From: Albula goreensis
Taxonomy: Eukaryota; Chordata; Actinopteri; Albuliformes; Albulidae
Length of the DNA: 64,000 nucleotides
Direction of reading: 5' to 3'
Assembly: GCA_022829145.1 (NCBI GenBank)
Contig: CM040753.1
Location: 7,658,884 to 7,722,883 of the forward strand
Under the pieces are notes generated by a model. It was not told the origin of the DNA and ran no database searches. It saw only the letters and a program-made list of their open reading frames with translations. This document shows, one piece after another, positions 13,401-26,929 of this stretch; the stretch's first letter is position 1; each line of letters begins with the position of its first letter. The translations under genes were made by a program, and so were the position numbers.

Positions 13401-14871
13401 TGACTTCTCTGGATCCCTCACTCTGAATAAGAGGGAGGCAGCTGGGTGTCAGGGTTCTCAGCTAAGCGTCGGCAAACTTGTTTGTCTTCAGACAGGGGCC
13501 ATGCTATCGCCAGCAGCCTGTATGACAGCCACGCTTATGGGAAATGAAAATGGCGCTTCGCTCCCTGACATCACACACCTGGTTGCTGGGAGATACCTGC
13601 GCCTGCCGCTGCATTAAAGCTTACGGATTAATCAATAAGTTGATTTAAAACTCCAAAAAAAAACCCCAAAAAATATTTCTCTGTTTTCTGTCAGTTCTGA
13701 GGACGGAAGGGAATGGGCGGATGGATATAATTCTCCAGTAATTTTAGCATGGGGAGGGTCAACGTTTTGACCCATAAAATGGTTCTATTCTATATAGGCA
13801 ATTTGGCTGTCATTTACAAAATTCCCTTCGCACTAAGAACAGGAAGTCATCGGACAAGCCTCGATGTCTGTCTCAAGCCATTACGTCCCAAAGATACACA
13901 TCCATTTGACCTTTCCCCTCAGCAGTGAAGTTCTCAGCAGACAGTACTGCGCTCTTTCTCACTTTCTGTTTAAAAAAAAAGATAAAATAATGCTCACATC
14001 AAAATGCCAAGACTCACATTCACAGGGAATGTGTTTAAACAAATAGATGTCTGATAATATAACAATGGTGTTCACTGAATGAATTAAAGCTAGCCTTTTT
14101 TTATTAGGTTTAAAATGTCAGTCTGCTATAGTGAATAAAAACCTAATTACTTATGCATAATGATACAAGACCTTGAGACAATAATATTTTTCCAGGCTCA
14201 ATACACAGCTTGCCAGAATGGAGATATATCTAAAGTACAAACACCCAAACACAAAAAAACGCTACTCACACAGAAAATGACAAGAAGAGAACAATTTGAG
14301 AATGCAGTCTAAGACCAGCCACAATTCTACTCTTTCACACATTAGCAGAGATGTGCGGAACTGTGTCTATCGCAAAATCAATAAGTAAGATAAAAAAAAG
14401 ACAGTCTGTCAAAATGGACGCGATTTCTCTTCTGAATGACAGAGAAATTACACTTGATTACAGTGAAAATACTAACCATGGACCAAAAGCATTTTACTTT
14501 TGGAACATTTTGGAAAAATTTGCTCCAAATTTCAGCCTCACAGTTTTAGAGATGAGTTTTCGAGACTGAATAGAGAGAAAGACAGACTATGGCTTGATTC
14601 TAAAAATGTGGATGAGGAGAGTAGCAAAGTGGGAAAAAATCAATTTAGTCAATCTTTCACCAATACTGTCTCTGGACAGTAATTTAGAAGTTTCAAGGAT
14701 ATCCACTTTGCTTAAAGAAACTGTGAGCGATGGAGTTTATATATCTGGTTTTTAACCTCTCCCAGTGCTGGAGGAAGACAGACACTCAGGTAGAGGGTTA
14801 CTGTAAGCATGATTAGAGGAGAGCGGTGGAAGAGTTGAACAGGTGAACGTCACCTGCCAATTTTCACATCT

Positions 14872-15040
14872 CAGTTCAATTCAAATTTATGTAGAGCTTT
14901 TTATGACAGCTTTGTCACAGAGCAGCTTTACATAGAACCTGGGCCTGAAACAGCCCCTAGAGCAAGCCTAGGCTGACAGCGCCAAGAAGAAATAAACCTA
15001 CACAAACTATAAGGAGGAAACCTTTAATTGGACCCCAGCT
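14872..15040 (+). mobile_element. Dispersed fish repeat (TTCAATTCAA... type)
   Basis: The order of blocks TTCAATTCAAATTTAT, GTAGAGCTTTTTATGACAG, TTGTCACAGAGCAGCTTTACA, GAGCAAGCCTAGGCTGACAG and GAGGAAACC matches a repeat I know from many otocephalan fish genomes. It is diverged and its right border is uncertain (15040-15085). It ends about 70-115 bases from exon A. Family name not recalled. Confidence 0.7.
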
Positions 15041-15137
15041 GAGAGGGAGAGCCTGCTTCAGGCTGACATGGGGCCGTCTTAATGACTTTTAAAACTGAAG
15101 TACTAACACAAGACCAGGGCGACCTTAATGAGCTTTA

Positions 15138-15365
<228 letters not shown>

Positions 15366-15399
15366 CTACCTGTAAGAATACCAGTGTCCTCCAGGCATG

Positions 15400-15593
15400 A
15401 ACTGACACAACTGTCTGAATTTACATCTGCATATGAAGCATTTAGCACTTTGATTACACTGTGCATTTATGCAGCAATCTGGGCGAAGCGTCTCACTCTG
15501 GGGTACAACAGCAATGCTCAATCTGGGAGCTGAACATACGGCCTCAGAGCTACATACCAGCTAACCATTATACCATACTGTTACCTGGTTAAA
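15400..15593 (-). mobile_element. tRNA-derived SINE
   Basis: On the minus strand the head has an A-box-like TGGTATAATGG (15565-15575) and a degenerate B-box-like GTTCAGCTCCC (15525-15535), followed by a body and a tail ending in a CTAAATG-type sequence. This is the tRNA-head plus conserved-tail layout of fish SINEs. It lies about 120 bases upstream of exon A in the gene's sense and has the same orientation as pard3. No clear target duplication was seen. Confidence 0.7.
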
Positions 15594-16590
15594 CTCTGAA
15601 AAATGACATGATTTGATCAATAAATAAACAATAATGGTATGAGACACACATTATTAATGTCTGAATTGGAGTATTGTGTATTATATTGCAAAAGAAAAAG
15701 GCTCCGTATAAGTGAGATGCATAACTCTTGTTTTAATACCTTGGCCCAGGTGTCACCAAACAGTATTAACTAGCTTTATTCATGTAATGCAGTGACTCAC
15801 TCTGAACAAAGTCTTGGAAAACATTTATCTAATGAGCTGAAAACAGAGCAAACAACGGCTGCCTGAAATGGTGCCATATATCAGAGAAAACAAACAAAAC
15901 AAACAAAAAAAAGGCTTAAGAAATTCAATCAGAGCAAACTTAATTTTACAAAATAATTTTCTTTGAGATGTTTTATTTTATCAAAGATAAGTAAACATGC
16001 CCTTCGGAATGTGTCCTTTTTCATTCAGAAACAGAACAGCAACTGCCGTTTGAAAGACACAAGTCCATTTTGATTAAATTGGATGTGTCCTTAAAGAGAC
16101 CAAGTGCGCTTGATTGAATCTAGCCCAGGCTTCCGCTGCTACCTCACAATGTCAGTGATGAGTCATAGAGGTTGGTGGAGAGGTGGGCGTGGCTCCCCCA
16201 TGCAGTTTGGGCAACCCCTGCTGCAGGGGACCACCATATTAAACGGGATGAGAGACATCTGATTTTCAGGGAGGACAGAACAGCTGGTGCAAAGCCTCTG
16301 GCTGCTCACACAGTCACACAGTCCCCGTGACCCCGCCCACTCCTACAGTCGACCCGCCCCCGTGCCCCCCAACAGACCCACCCACTTCAACGAGGGGCGC
16401 AAGTTTCGGGCTACTCCATAAATGAGGCCAAAGGACAGAGCAACGGAGACTGGACACAGCTGCTGCGCGATCCCCAGTCTATATCCAGGGACAGAGCGCA
16501 CTGAGATCTGCGGTAAATGTCATTCTGAAACCCCGCCGGTGACTCACCGAAGCCGCACACACGGTCCCTCTGTACCTGTACAAATGATAC
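15594..16590. other. Unique intronic sequence, no feature
   Basis: AT-rich to about 16,130, then mixed. Nothing coding or repetitive beyond short A runs was seen. Confidence 0.6.
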
Positions 16591-16820
16591 ACATCCCCGC
16601 CGGACCAGGATATCCGGCTCTTTATAGCCGCCAGTCATTAAATATACTGCTGCTGGGAGCTCATTTGCATCCTATTCATTATGGGGCTTTGAGAGGACTG
16701 TCAATAGAAATCAATACTCTTCCCCCGGTTAATCAACCTCTCCTTTTATCACGCTCAACAGAGACAGTTTGTGACAAACGTGTAATTATGATAAGGCGTC
16801 TAAACTGATAATGGGGTGAT
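16590..16820. promoter_or_regulatory. Candidate conserved non-coding element
   Basis: Dense transcription-factor-type motifs in unique sequence: a perfect octamer ATTTGCAT (about 16657), CATTAAATA, GACTGTCAATAG, GGTTAATCAA, TTTATCACG and TGTAATTATGATAAGG. Conservation cannot be tested here, so this is a judgement from composition. Confidence 0.3.
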
Positions 16821-16836
16821 TTATATATTCCCTGTA

Positions 16837-17006
16837 TGGGAAGAGATGGGGGGGTAGAGAGGGGAGAGGCAGAGCGAGAGTGAGGGAGAAGGGGAGAGAG
16901 AGAGAGAGAGAGAGAGAGAGGAAGGGGGAGAGACAAAGACAGAGGGATAGGAAAGGGGGAGATGTAGAGACAGAGAGAGGGAGAGGGAGAGAGAGAAAAA
17001 GGGATT
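16837..17006. repeat. GA-rich tract with (GA)n core
   Basis: Polypurine stretch with an uninterrupted GA core at about 16894-16920; CU-rich in the pard3 sense. Long Ser/Leu/Pro open frames on the minus strand are repeat artefacts. Confidence 0.9.
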
Positions 17007-17039
17007 GAGCACTTAGGATGGACGGATGCAGCAGGGGCT

Positions 17040-17310
17040 GTCATTTCATTTCATTTCCTCCGGGGTCGACACTTTACAGGTGGTAAAGCGGGCCTGGATG
17101 TGATTGCTGATTTAAGCCCGGAGGATCGGGGGGCTCCAGTAATTGCAATGATAATTGCAGATTACGACGTTCGCGTGGCTCCTGATGATAATGGGTACTG
17201 AGACGCATTGCCAATCAGGCTTCATTAAACGGTGAGCGCTAAGCAGCAACACATAAAGAATGAACTGAATCAAACCCGCGCCATAAGCCCTGATCCAGAA
17301 GCGCAAGCTT
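17040..17310. promoter_or_regulatory. Candidate conserved non-coding element
   Basis: Complex unique sequence between two simple repeats with homeodomain-type cores (CAGTAATTGCAATGATAATTG), CCAATCAGG and CATTAAACGG. It has the look of fish-mammal conserved elements, but no alignment could be made. Confidence 0.3.
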
Positions 17311-18923
17311 CCCCTCCATCTCTCTCTCCCTCGCTCTCTCTCTTTCTGTTGTTTCAGCCACTCATTACATTCAATTGTATTAGCTATACCTCATTTACTT
17401 TCCTTGCCTACATGCGTTACACAGTGTGAGTGAATGGGGCATCATATTCATTTCTACCAAAGTATCAAGAAGCTAAATTAAACGGTCCATTGACCTGTGT
17501 GTTTATCCCTCAGGGTTTGGGGGGCAGTGGTGGGCGGGGGGTGTCCTATTACTAACTTGATTTTCCTACCCGTTAGAAATGGCAAGCTCCTTGTTTCCTT
17601 CTTGCAAATGGGTTTGAATATAATTATCCATGCCATATCAATTCTACAGTACTGTATACTGCGTGCACTTTCCCCCACAACTCCCAGCAGAACTCCATTT
17701 TCACTTCTATTATTCGCCTCCGAGTGTCTCCGACCGCCTGAACCACGCGACGCTGAAATACCCCTCAGCCCCATCTTACCGAATTGGTACAGTTACTCCT
17801 CAACAAGTGCAGAGGACGACCTTGAAATTGCCTTTAAAGTGCTGCTTGGCGCTAAAATCGTTATTTCCGCGAGCCAATATACGGCCGGTGACACCGATTA
17901 GCGCCCAGACGGCCGCTGAAACAGGACCAGCGTCCCCGGCTTTAATTGGTGTGTTATACAGCATGGGGCTGGTGGTGGTCCCCTGCCAAGCAGTGACGCA
18001 GCAGGGCTCTCGTTCTCTCAAGCACCTACTTTAACTCTGTCAAGACAGGGAAGTAGCCACCTCTCTCAAATTGAATAAACTGAATTTAACTGAGTTGACC
18101 CGAGCTGAATTCAGTTGAACTGAACTGAGTCTCAATGGGGCCTCAGCTTTGTTGGTGCAGCAATCCATGCCGTTGTTTATTTATTTATATAGTGTAGATA
18201 CGGTGCAGTATGCGATGCAACGCACACATTTACAGCTGAAACTCATTAACAATACCAGTCCCTGGTTCCACGCAAAGCACTTTGTTTGTTTCTCATTGTC
18301 ATTTGCACTCTCTCTCTCTCCCCCTCTCTCCTGTCCCTGTAATGGGCGTTTTGTGATGGTTCATGGCACAGCGTTTGGTTTTGATGGAGCACAGGTGCGA
18401 GGCTCATCTGCATTCCCACTGTGAAAATGATGAAAGGGCAACACGGCCATTGGGCTCCTGCGCTTTTAATCTCAGGTCTGCAGGGCCGGGCAACCGTGGA
18501 ATCAGCAGGACGTTTTAAAAAAAAAAAAAAAAAAGTTGACATTGTAATTGTTTAACGCACGGCTGAAGTAAATGTCGGGTTCCACCAGCCCCGTATGAAC
18601 TCTGCGGCCATGTGCGTGTTTGCTCAATGGGCAGAAGCAGACCTGCCTACTCTTCTTCCACTGCCACCATGAGATTTTACTGCAGTCACTTTGACAGGTG
18701 TGCCCGTCCCTGTTCACCATTTAAGCATCATACACAGTACCAACCCAACACTCTTCTGAAATTACAAGAAGAAGAAAAAAAAAGTGTATATTGTTTTACA
18801 TTCTTCAAATCAAAGACTGACTTCAAAAAAGTTCATTATTATCATGGCGCCTCCATAACAATATCAGTCCCATTGCAAATTAAAACATGTTTACCGCTAT
18901 GATCTTACAGAGGGTTTAACACT

Positions 18924-18947
18924 CCCCCCACCCCACCCCCCCCACCC
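18924..18947 (-). other. G-quadruplex motif (sense strand of pard3)
   Basis: Minus-strand G-runs of 3, 8, 4 and 6 separated by single bases, a strict G4 pattern with the shortest possible loops. Also present in pard3 pre-mRNA. Confidence 0.8.
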
Positions 18948-19249
18948 TCGCACTTCACCACTGTGCGAGGAGAACTGAGAAAAAAAAACTCTCTGCAAAA
19001 AAGTTGCACAAAAGCAGCAGAGGGTATGGTGTGAACGAAAAAAAAAAATAAGGAAAAATAAGTAAATAAATAAATCAGGTTATTAAAAAACATCTGCGAG
19101 GGAAGTTAATTTTTGCGATTAGCTGCAGTAATGTGTGACTGCACATGCTCCCGATCCCATGTGCAGACACCCTGAATCATAAGTGCAGAAGGAATTTAAA
19201 TGTGTTTAAACACTTTGTGAGAAACCGACACAAACAAAGACAAAAATAA

Positions 19250-19273
19250 CCCCCCCATCCCCATCCCCACCCC
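19250..19273 (-). other. G-quadruplex motif (sense strand of pard3)
   Basis: Minus-strand G-runs of 4, 4, 4 and 7 with loops of one or two bases, about 300 bases from a similar motif. Confidence 0.8.
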
Positions 19274-22200
19274 GAATGGCTGGGAGAAATAACACTTTGC
19301 TAAATCGCTCTGCGCAGTGGATCCACAACCGCTCAAACCACTTTTTTAGCACGTGGTTTGCATGCAAGCTGTTGCCTTTGGGTGTTTTATATGGTGACGC
19401 CCATTAAACACTTTCATTCAAAATTTCCATATTTCATTGACTGACATGTGAGTGCACATCCCAAGTCACCTGCAGGCTTCCGGAGCCATCTGAACATGAA
19501 GCGGGCTTCTCAAGCTACGTTCCGCTCAGTCAAGGGTTGATGTGGGTTGCCAGGTTTTTTTTCATTGTCACTGAAGTTTCCCCCTCAGAGTCCATGCCAT
19601 GCTTAGTGTGCTTTAGTTTAACTGAGCCCCGCTGACTCACAACATCACCCATCAGTGAGAGCAACGGTTCTCAAGGCCATAAATGGCTCAGATGACCAAC
19701 GATGGGTCAAAGGACGACAGTCTTGTGCATGAGACGCCAGGACCCTGCAGGCGGATAGGGAGGATATCAACAGCCAGAGTGAAAGCCTGGAGTAGAATAC
19801 AGCCAAGGTTTCCATCCAGCAGCACAAGATCTGTGGCCTGGTGGCCCAGCCTCCAGCAAGGGCCTCCATATCAATCCTCTGGCCAATGGAATGAGCCCGT
19901 TCACCAGCTGATCGGAAGTAACTGTGACAGCTGATGGTGACAGTAGAACGTCGGCAAGTGAGATTGGTTGATGGGGCAGAGACACTACCAACAGAAAATT
20001 AATTAAAAAAAAAAAAAAACTTTTTTTTTTTAATTCAATTCAAAGCACTGTAAGTATCTAGTGGAATGAAATGCTGCAAGTATCCAAGGATTGGGAAGAA
20101 GAAGAAGAAAAAGTTCATTTGTCACAGTAGTTCAAAGGCCCTTTGCTATCTGATTATTAGGAGGCTGCCCTTGTTTTTACCCATCACCCAATCCCCCCTC
20201 CACCCCCTCCACCCTACCACAGCCTCATCCATAATCCCCCACGGAGTTCAAAGATTCAAAAGAAGTTTATTGAAGGCAGCTCTCTGAAACCTTCGGTATA
20301 ATAAATAATTCAACACTGTGAGAAACCAGCCGTGTTTAGATTCTGCGTCTGAACCCTGGCATAGGAGAGCCGCCGGGCTTTGCGTGCCGCTTCCCATTCA
20401 ACTCCTCAAAGCCGAGGCCCCTGCTACGCGTTATTGGCCCTCATACATTCATGCCACATCAGCTGTCATGCATTACAGGCATCGTACTATGGAGTGATGG
20501 CAGAGATCACCCACAAATGACCGTGAGACCCGACCCAATGTGGCAACCGTTTGTGTGTGCGTTGCCGTTGGCGTTAGCCTCCTGAGTGAATTCCTACAAA
20601 TTAAGCTAACCGCATTAGCCTCCTAAAAATTTTGGGATGCGACCAAAATGTAAGTGGACAATGGAAGAATGGTATGCCAACCTTTTAGCTTGTGCCTCTG
20701 TCTGGGGGGTGGAGGATTGGGGGGGGAGTCACAGTCTGTGCTGTCAGGTCAGGGACCCGTACCGTATCTTAGCGGTGAATGTGAAGTCAAACCTTCCTAA
20801 GCGCTACGCGTCTTCCCTTTTTCTTTGTGGAGAAACCAGAGAGAAAATGGCCTGACACTAAAGCAATTAAAGGCGGCGCGGGATAAAATATCCATATGCC
20901 ACAACATTTACCAGCCGAGCAGATGCATTCTCTCCGTACAATGAGGATCGCTCAATATCTGTCGGTGTTCCCCGGCTGAAAGGTCACTGTTTACAAGGCC
21001 CCCGCTCCTCTTGGGCTCAATAACAATGTTTGGCTGCTTACTTTACCAACCCAAAAGCAATTTCTCTGAAGACAGAGGGTTATTGTGGGAGATTAAACCT
21101 TTTGAATTCAGTGTGACACACAGTCAAGGGGAACTTTGGTCAGCGTAATTTTCCCAGAGCTGCCGCTTGTCTCTCCGGCTGATACAAAATATGTGCATAT
21201 CAAAGGAGCCGTTATCGAATAAATTATGAAAAAGCAAAACAAAACCCCCCCAAAAAAAAAAGGATAGGCAAATTGGATGATAAAGCTCTTCAATTCATTT
21301 CACATCTCTGCAGGTGATTAAAATAAATGATTTTCATAGGGAGCCCTGGCCATTCTCATGTGGATAGCAGGCTGTGATTTTGGGCCAGATTAAAACACGT
21401 GAGTACATAAGGATATAAGGAGCTCTGAAGTATGTCTGCGGAGGCCAGGCTTCCAGGGAGTGCACCTCAGCTCATTTCCAGATGTGCACTTCTGTGTGGG
21501 CCTGCAGACCCAGGGGCTAAGGTCCGCCCTCTGACATAATTGTTTCCTTTCATAGCGGGGGTACAGATGTGGGCTGCGCCGACTTACATCAGATAGCAGA
21601 ACGGCCCGGCTATAGATGCACTGATCTGTCTGGTGTCTCGCGAAAGTCATGATGGGAAAGGAAGAGAGAAAGTTTGGCACGCGGTGTCAAATTAAAACGT
21701 TATTCTCAGGGCGGGTGCAGTCTCGTCACACTATCTGCCACAAGAGCAATGAGTAAGTTGTGGCTGCTGTGAGCTGGTGTATGGACTTGGCAAAGTGACT
21801 AGCTAGCTGTCTATAGATAGCCAGCCAGTGTCAAGGAGCTGATGGGTAGGCGAGATGCAGAGTATGGGGGTATCACAATAATATCTGACATCTGGTACAA
21901 TATTTTAGGAAAATGGGCCAAAACCTTTATTTTTAAAGAATAATTTTTAATCGATGAGACAGGCCAGTTCTCGGAGGTATGTTGTGACGCCATGACAACC
22001 TGTTGGAAGACTAATGTGGGCTGTAACTCTCCAGGTGGTTCTGGGAAATGGAGTGTGGTAAGGGACCTACAGGAACGGGATCAAAGCACCAAACTCCCAC
22101 CATGCTCTGCCCCCAACAAGTCAGGTGATAGGTGTGAGATGGGGTGTTGCTTCTACGGATTATTCTGGCTCGGTTAGCGCAGTAGCGGCATACACCTACA

Positions 22201-22743
22201 CCCATTTTCTCACGGATTAGGTCATGGTAAAAACCCTTCATGTGACGGCATGAAGAAAAGCCTTTGGCCTTTTGGCCTTTTCAAGACATGTAACTAAAAT
22301 GGCAGGTAACATAAATAAATGGAGGTAGGTGAATAATTAAGATCACAAGCTGGTATAAAATCCGGAAACACTCTGTGCCCACCCCAGCTGTGTTAGGAAG
22401 TATATCCTTTGGGCCAGGAAGTGTAAGTCTGGGCTCTGCTTGTTTATTTCCACGTCTCTGCATACCTTATGCATTTCACAGAGAGCTGCTGCTGTCCAGT
22501 GGGTAGACAGCAGAAGACACAGGCATGGGGATATTACCAGTGAGATCTCTTCAGCACCACGGCCAGTCATTTCAGATGTAGATTAAAAAAAAGGCGTCTT
22601 TCCTTATCTGTGGCTTTCGGAGGAAATCGATATGTATCAGCCTGGTCTGACAGAGTGACGGGGGAATCAAACTGGCAAGCTCCTGTGTGTCCATGAGGTG
22701 TACTGCCCCTCACCCACTCCCTCTCTCTCACGCTCTCACACTC

Positions 22744-22748
<5 letters not shown>

Positions 22749-22837
<89 letters not shown>
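22749..22837. repeat. Perfect (CA)44 microsatellite
   Basis: Eighty-nine bases of uninterrupted CA. The His/Thr and Val/Cys open frames that span it are artefacts. Confidence 0.98.
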
Positions 22838-22839
<2 letters not shown>

Positions 22840-22869
22840 CCTGTAAACACAGCTCCCTTTTGTCCAGCA

Positions 22870-23280
22870 CTCTGAACCGCAGCTGCAGTCTGGACAATAG
22901 GTAATAATGTGCAGGATTTGTGCGGAGCGACTTCACCCAGGGCTTCACTGGCATTCGTGCGACAGACGCAGCAGGTCGGCCGGAGGCGGGCTCATGTCCG
23001 GGCATATATTACGCCGCCCCATGGGATCCGTCCGGCCCGGCTGCGGCCCTGGCCTAGCAGTAACGGCGAGAGGGGGCTGCCGCTCGCATTCTCGGGTCCC
23101 TCAGCTGGCCACACTCGGCCAGTTGCCTGCCGTGACTAGGGAATGTGGCGCCCTGATTAGTGAGGTGAGGGGGTCCTTGGCTGGGGCCGGCTGCCTCGCT
23201 GGCTGGCCCCCGCTATTGTGGAGAGTGAATAAGGCCCCCGGTGGGGGAGGGAGGGAGGGAGTCCTTGAGGGCCCTCATCT
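22870..23280. promoter_or_regulatory. CpG- and GC-rich intronic patch
   Basis: About 400 bases rich in CpG (GGAGCGACTT, GTGCGACAGACGC, GGTCGGCCGGAGGCGGG, TACGCCGCCCC, GTCCGGCCCGG) within AT-richer intron. A candidate alternative promoter or enhancer. No splice donor leading to a Par-3-like frame was recognised. Confidence 0.3.
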
Positions 23281-23335
23281 GGAATAAAGCCTCAAGACTT
23301 TAATGAAGGAGGACAGGCCTATGTCACCTTTCAGT

Positions 23336-23367
23336 TTGTGTGTGAGACACACACACACACACACACA
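23336..23367. repeat. Short GT then CA repeat
   Basis: GT run 23336-23343 followed by CA run 23347-23367, a small self-complementary pair. Confidence 0.85.
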
Positions 23368-23369
23368 TG

Positions 23370-26300
23370 CCACTTTCAGCACCACAGAGACCTCACTTCT
23401 CACAAAGAAGGGAAGCTGTTCTCCTGTCAGATTGACAGGATCCACACAATACTCTTCCTCCCTCTCTCTGTCTCAGGGTCTTACCCCCCTCTCTTCCTTT
23501 CTTTCCTTCCATCTCTTTTAGGGGATCTGTCAACTTGTGAGCCCAAATTGAGCGAAAAAAAGAAGAAAAAAAAGGGGGAAACACAACTGCACAGCTGTTT
23601 GAGCGTCTCCCCTCTGCTCTGCAAATTGGACTGATCTCAGGCTCCGGCTGCAATGGGAACAAGGCCCTGAGCAGCTGGACCGGGAGGCGATTCTGAGCAT
23701 TTGGACGGCTGTCTTCACATGTAGATCACGGGCCCTGATAAGGCAGTAAGAAGAACAAATGGCTGAACCGGTATAAAAAAAAAAAATTACAAAAAAAATC
23801 AATGCATGTGAAACTGCAACAGGTTTCATTTACAAGCAGGGCTGGGTGAGGCATGCGGAGAGGAGCCATTGGGCGAAAGCGTCAGCGACTCCTGCTAACG
23901 AGGGGGGTTCATCTGTCATGGGCCCCATCTGGATTAATAGATTGGGGACCCCTTGGGGCCTTGCTTTGGACCCTCATTAATATTTCACTCCCTCTGTGTG
24001 CCTCTCCGTCTGGTGCCAGGGATCGAAAAGGACAAGCTGGCTCATTTTGACTCCTTCCTTCCTTCCACAGACAGGAGTCCTGGAGCTCGTTGTCGAGCCT
24101 CTCCCTGGCAGTGGCTCCGTGGCAACAGTTTGTCTGAGGCGAATGGGCTGCATTGCCGGTTCCTGGTCTGTGCTTTAGCATCTGCATGTCAAAAATGTAG
24201 GATCATGAGCGACCACAGCTGACCGTTCAACAGCCTAGGGCCACAGCAACGCCCTTATTCTGAACCAAGCCTAATGAATAGCTCTTTGGTTAGCTACGCA
24301 AACAGAGGCCTACTCACACTCTGTTCACTTGACTGCAAATGAGTCAGCTTCACCCATTTGCGAAAATATTCCTCTTAATGGAAAATGCGCACCTGTCAAT
24401 GCTGAGAGCAGAAAATAGTCCACAATCATTGCGTTCATTCCATGTGGAGTAACATACAGTATCTGGGTTAATCTAACTTCATTTGATTTTCTTGAGCCCA
24501 TGACAGTCTCCCCTACAATAACCGCAAAGACATTCTGAGGCAAATTCGAGGCACAAGCTGTAAGTTTATGGTGAAAAAAGTTAGCTGTGCCGATAATAGA
24601 ATAACATTGGCAATTTGCTGGGAGCACCTTCAGTGCACACTCAGCTTGCTTTCAGTAAGCATGGGAATTAAGCCGCCGCAAAATTAAAATGGATGACTAG
24701 TTACAAGAGATCAACTTTGTGAAAAAGGCGAACGTTAGCAGTTCTGTAAACGCATCTGATGGGAAATGAAGCTGAGGCCACTGGTGACTGACAGCGGCTG
24801 CCTCCGCGAAGTGGAAAAAATGAACTTTGATGTTAAGACGGGTTAATCTGCAGCTATTGATCAGGAGGTACTGAAACTTTTGAGAGAAGGGGGCAGGAAC
24901 TGTGATTCGCGAATGTACTCAGAGAGCTGTGTGCATTACTGAAGAACTGCTACGGCTGCCCACGGCTCCTCACCTTTCAAAACAGAAGGGCTTTTACAGG
25001 CAACCTGTGATTGGGTTCCTGTGCCAGTGTGCTCTCAGTCTGCTCCCCCTCCCAAGGGCACAGATTCATTCAGACATGAAACTCAAATGCATTTAATCTC
25101 CCAATCAAGCCTGCCGCAAAGACGAATGGCACACACCTTTTCCTAGAATTCGTTTTTTTTTCTACAAAAAAACAAAATAAATACTAACTCAGAAGAGGAA
25201 AAAACAATATTCCTCTATCAAGATGGTTATTCTCAACAACTGAGAGCTCAGAGATGAACTCACCCTCCACAGAGACCCTTACTGCTTGGGTGATACACAC
25301 CCTCTTTTGGTGCCAGCCATTCAATACCAGACTGCAGGGTGAGTCACTACACTAATATCAAAGCTTTAACAGGAAGTGCCATTAAATGACCTCCATCTCA
25401 ATTTTTAATGGCACACTTGCTTTACCCAGAGTCTTTTAAGGGATGTCAGTTAACTCGAGGGCTTGGATAGGTGTTCACACATTATGCAGATCCTTTTCAG
25501 AAAAATTAATATACAGGTGAAAATTTCAGGCACCGAAAATCTATCACCTCACATTTTTTATGTGGTGTCAAAGCCATCTCTTTAATGTGTTAATTTTCTG
25601 TCAGACGACTTTTGGATCCTTGAGCAAAAGTCACTTTTATGCCTGTCACATGGTGCACTGCACTCAGGCAGAGTAAGCCACACTGACAGAGATGCCAGTA
25701 GACTGTTTATCAGTGTCAGAGCATCGGTTATAAATTACAGAAAAAGCTGACCGATCTGCTGACCTTAAAGATCAGTTTCAGCCAAGGGAGTCAATCCTTA
25801 ATGCTGAGGACACTGAGCGTAGAGCTTGAAGCCTGATAAACAGCACTACAACTGTGGCAGCTACAGTAACCATCCAAGACATAACATCAGGTCATTCTCT
25901 GGTCTGGACTTTGCTACACCCACACATGCTACACCCTTAATCCGAGCCAAGAACACTAACCGAAAAGAGTTTAGGAATGATGCAAAAAAAAAAAAAAAAA
26001 GAAAGTTGGATAGCACTCAACAGGAAATAAGAAATATAAGTAGAGGTGGGATAAATTGGCTTTTAAAGAGAGGGTACCAGAGGCTTGCATGCTATAAACT
26101 AGGTTTAACGTTTAGGACATGGCCGTGCTGTGTGTATGCGGGCCTCACTTCACCCTCTCTACATTATGGAGCTTACATCTGAGCTCTGGCTAATCAGATG
26201 AGCGAGACTAAGATCAGCGTGTCCCTGATAATAAAGAACATCAGCATTAGGCCAGAAAAGACGTCACGTCTCACCCTCTGGGATGCATAATGTTCAGACG

Positions 26301-26790
26301 TTGAAAGCGACCACGGTACACCTTAATAAAATTAAAAAACCTTGTTTGCTTGAAAAAAAAAAAGGCATCCGAATGAGGAAAAATCCCCACTGCACAAAAC
26401 TCTGCTGCTGTATAACACATTCAAACATGTTTCCATGCTGCACAGATCTCTGATATGCTTTAAGATTTTTTTAAAACATGTCCCGAGTGTGGACAGGAAA
26501 GGAAGGAGGCATTCTGTTTTAATAGCAGTGCATAAGGGTCCGCTTCATAGGTATACATAGATATAAGGCAGTATACATGGCCACAGATCTTTCCTCAGTA
26601 ATCAAATGTTTCATGAGATTTCCAACATGAACTCAATCATTTATCCCTTTTGACATGGTAGCATCATGCAAAGATGCTAAAACCGCTGTTCAGCCAAAAC
26701 TCTCCTGTATCCCAAGGTTTCATGCTGAAAATTCTGCTGTGTGCTGGTAATGCATCTAATCTCTGTGTGATATTAAACAAGGCGTACATT
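23370..26790. other. Unique intronic sequence
   Basis: Unique AT-rich sequence with scattered A-runs (A17 near 25983-25999). No exon, RNA gene or repeat recognised. Confidence 0.6.
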
Positions 26791-26797
26791 CATTCCG

Positions 26798-26826
26798 CCC
26801 CCCCCAACCCCACCTCCCGCCCCCCC
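26798..26826 (-). other. G-quadruplex motif (sense strand of pard3)
   Basis: Minus-strand G-runs of 7, 3, 4 and 8 with loops of one to four bases. Confidence 0.75.
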
Positions 26827-26929
26827 ACAACTGAAATGTCAACGGCTGCAACTCAGCGGGCGACACATCAGATGGTGAATAATTCACATCTCTCCCGATG
26901 CGACTTCCTTCATCAAATATTGAAGAGGT

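Larger units (their letters stand above)
17310..22740. other. Intronic sequence with C-runs and A-runs
   Basis: Mostly unique. It holds A18 at 18517-18534, two G-quadruplex motifs on the minus strand (18924-18947, 19250-19273), and an A13/T10 pair near 20006-20030 that follows a GC-richer block (19640-19980) of unknown nature. No exon recognised. Confidence 0.6.

Noticed and set aside
13490..13560. Possible micro-exon linking exons A and B
   Set aside because: A GC-GT-like end exists near CCCATAAGC|GT on the minus strand, but there is no AG acceptor directly before a fitting codon.
19640..20030. Processed retrocopy ending in an A-run
   Set aside because: A GC-richer block ends near an A run, but no parent gene, frame or target duplication could be recognised.
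24325..24627. 100-codon minus frame as a possible pard3 exon
   Set aside because: No resemblance to Par-3 and lacks the charged low-complexity style of the exons upstream of the tail.
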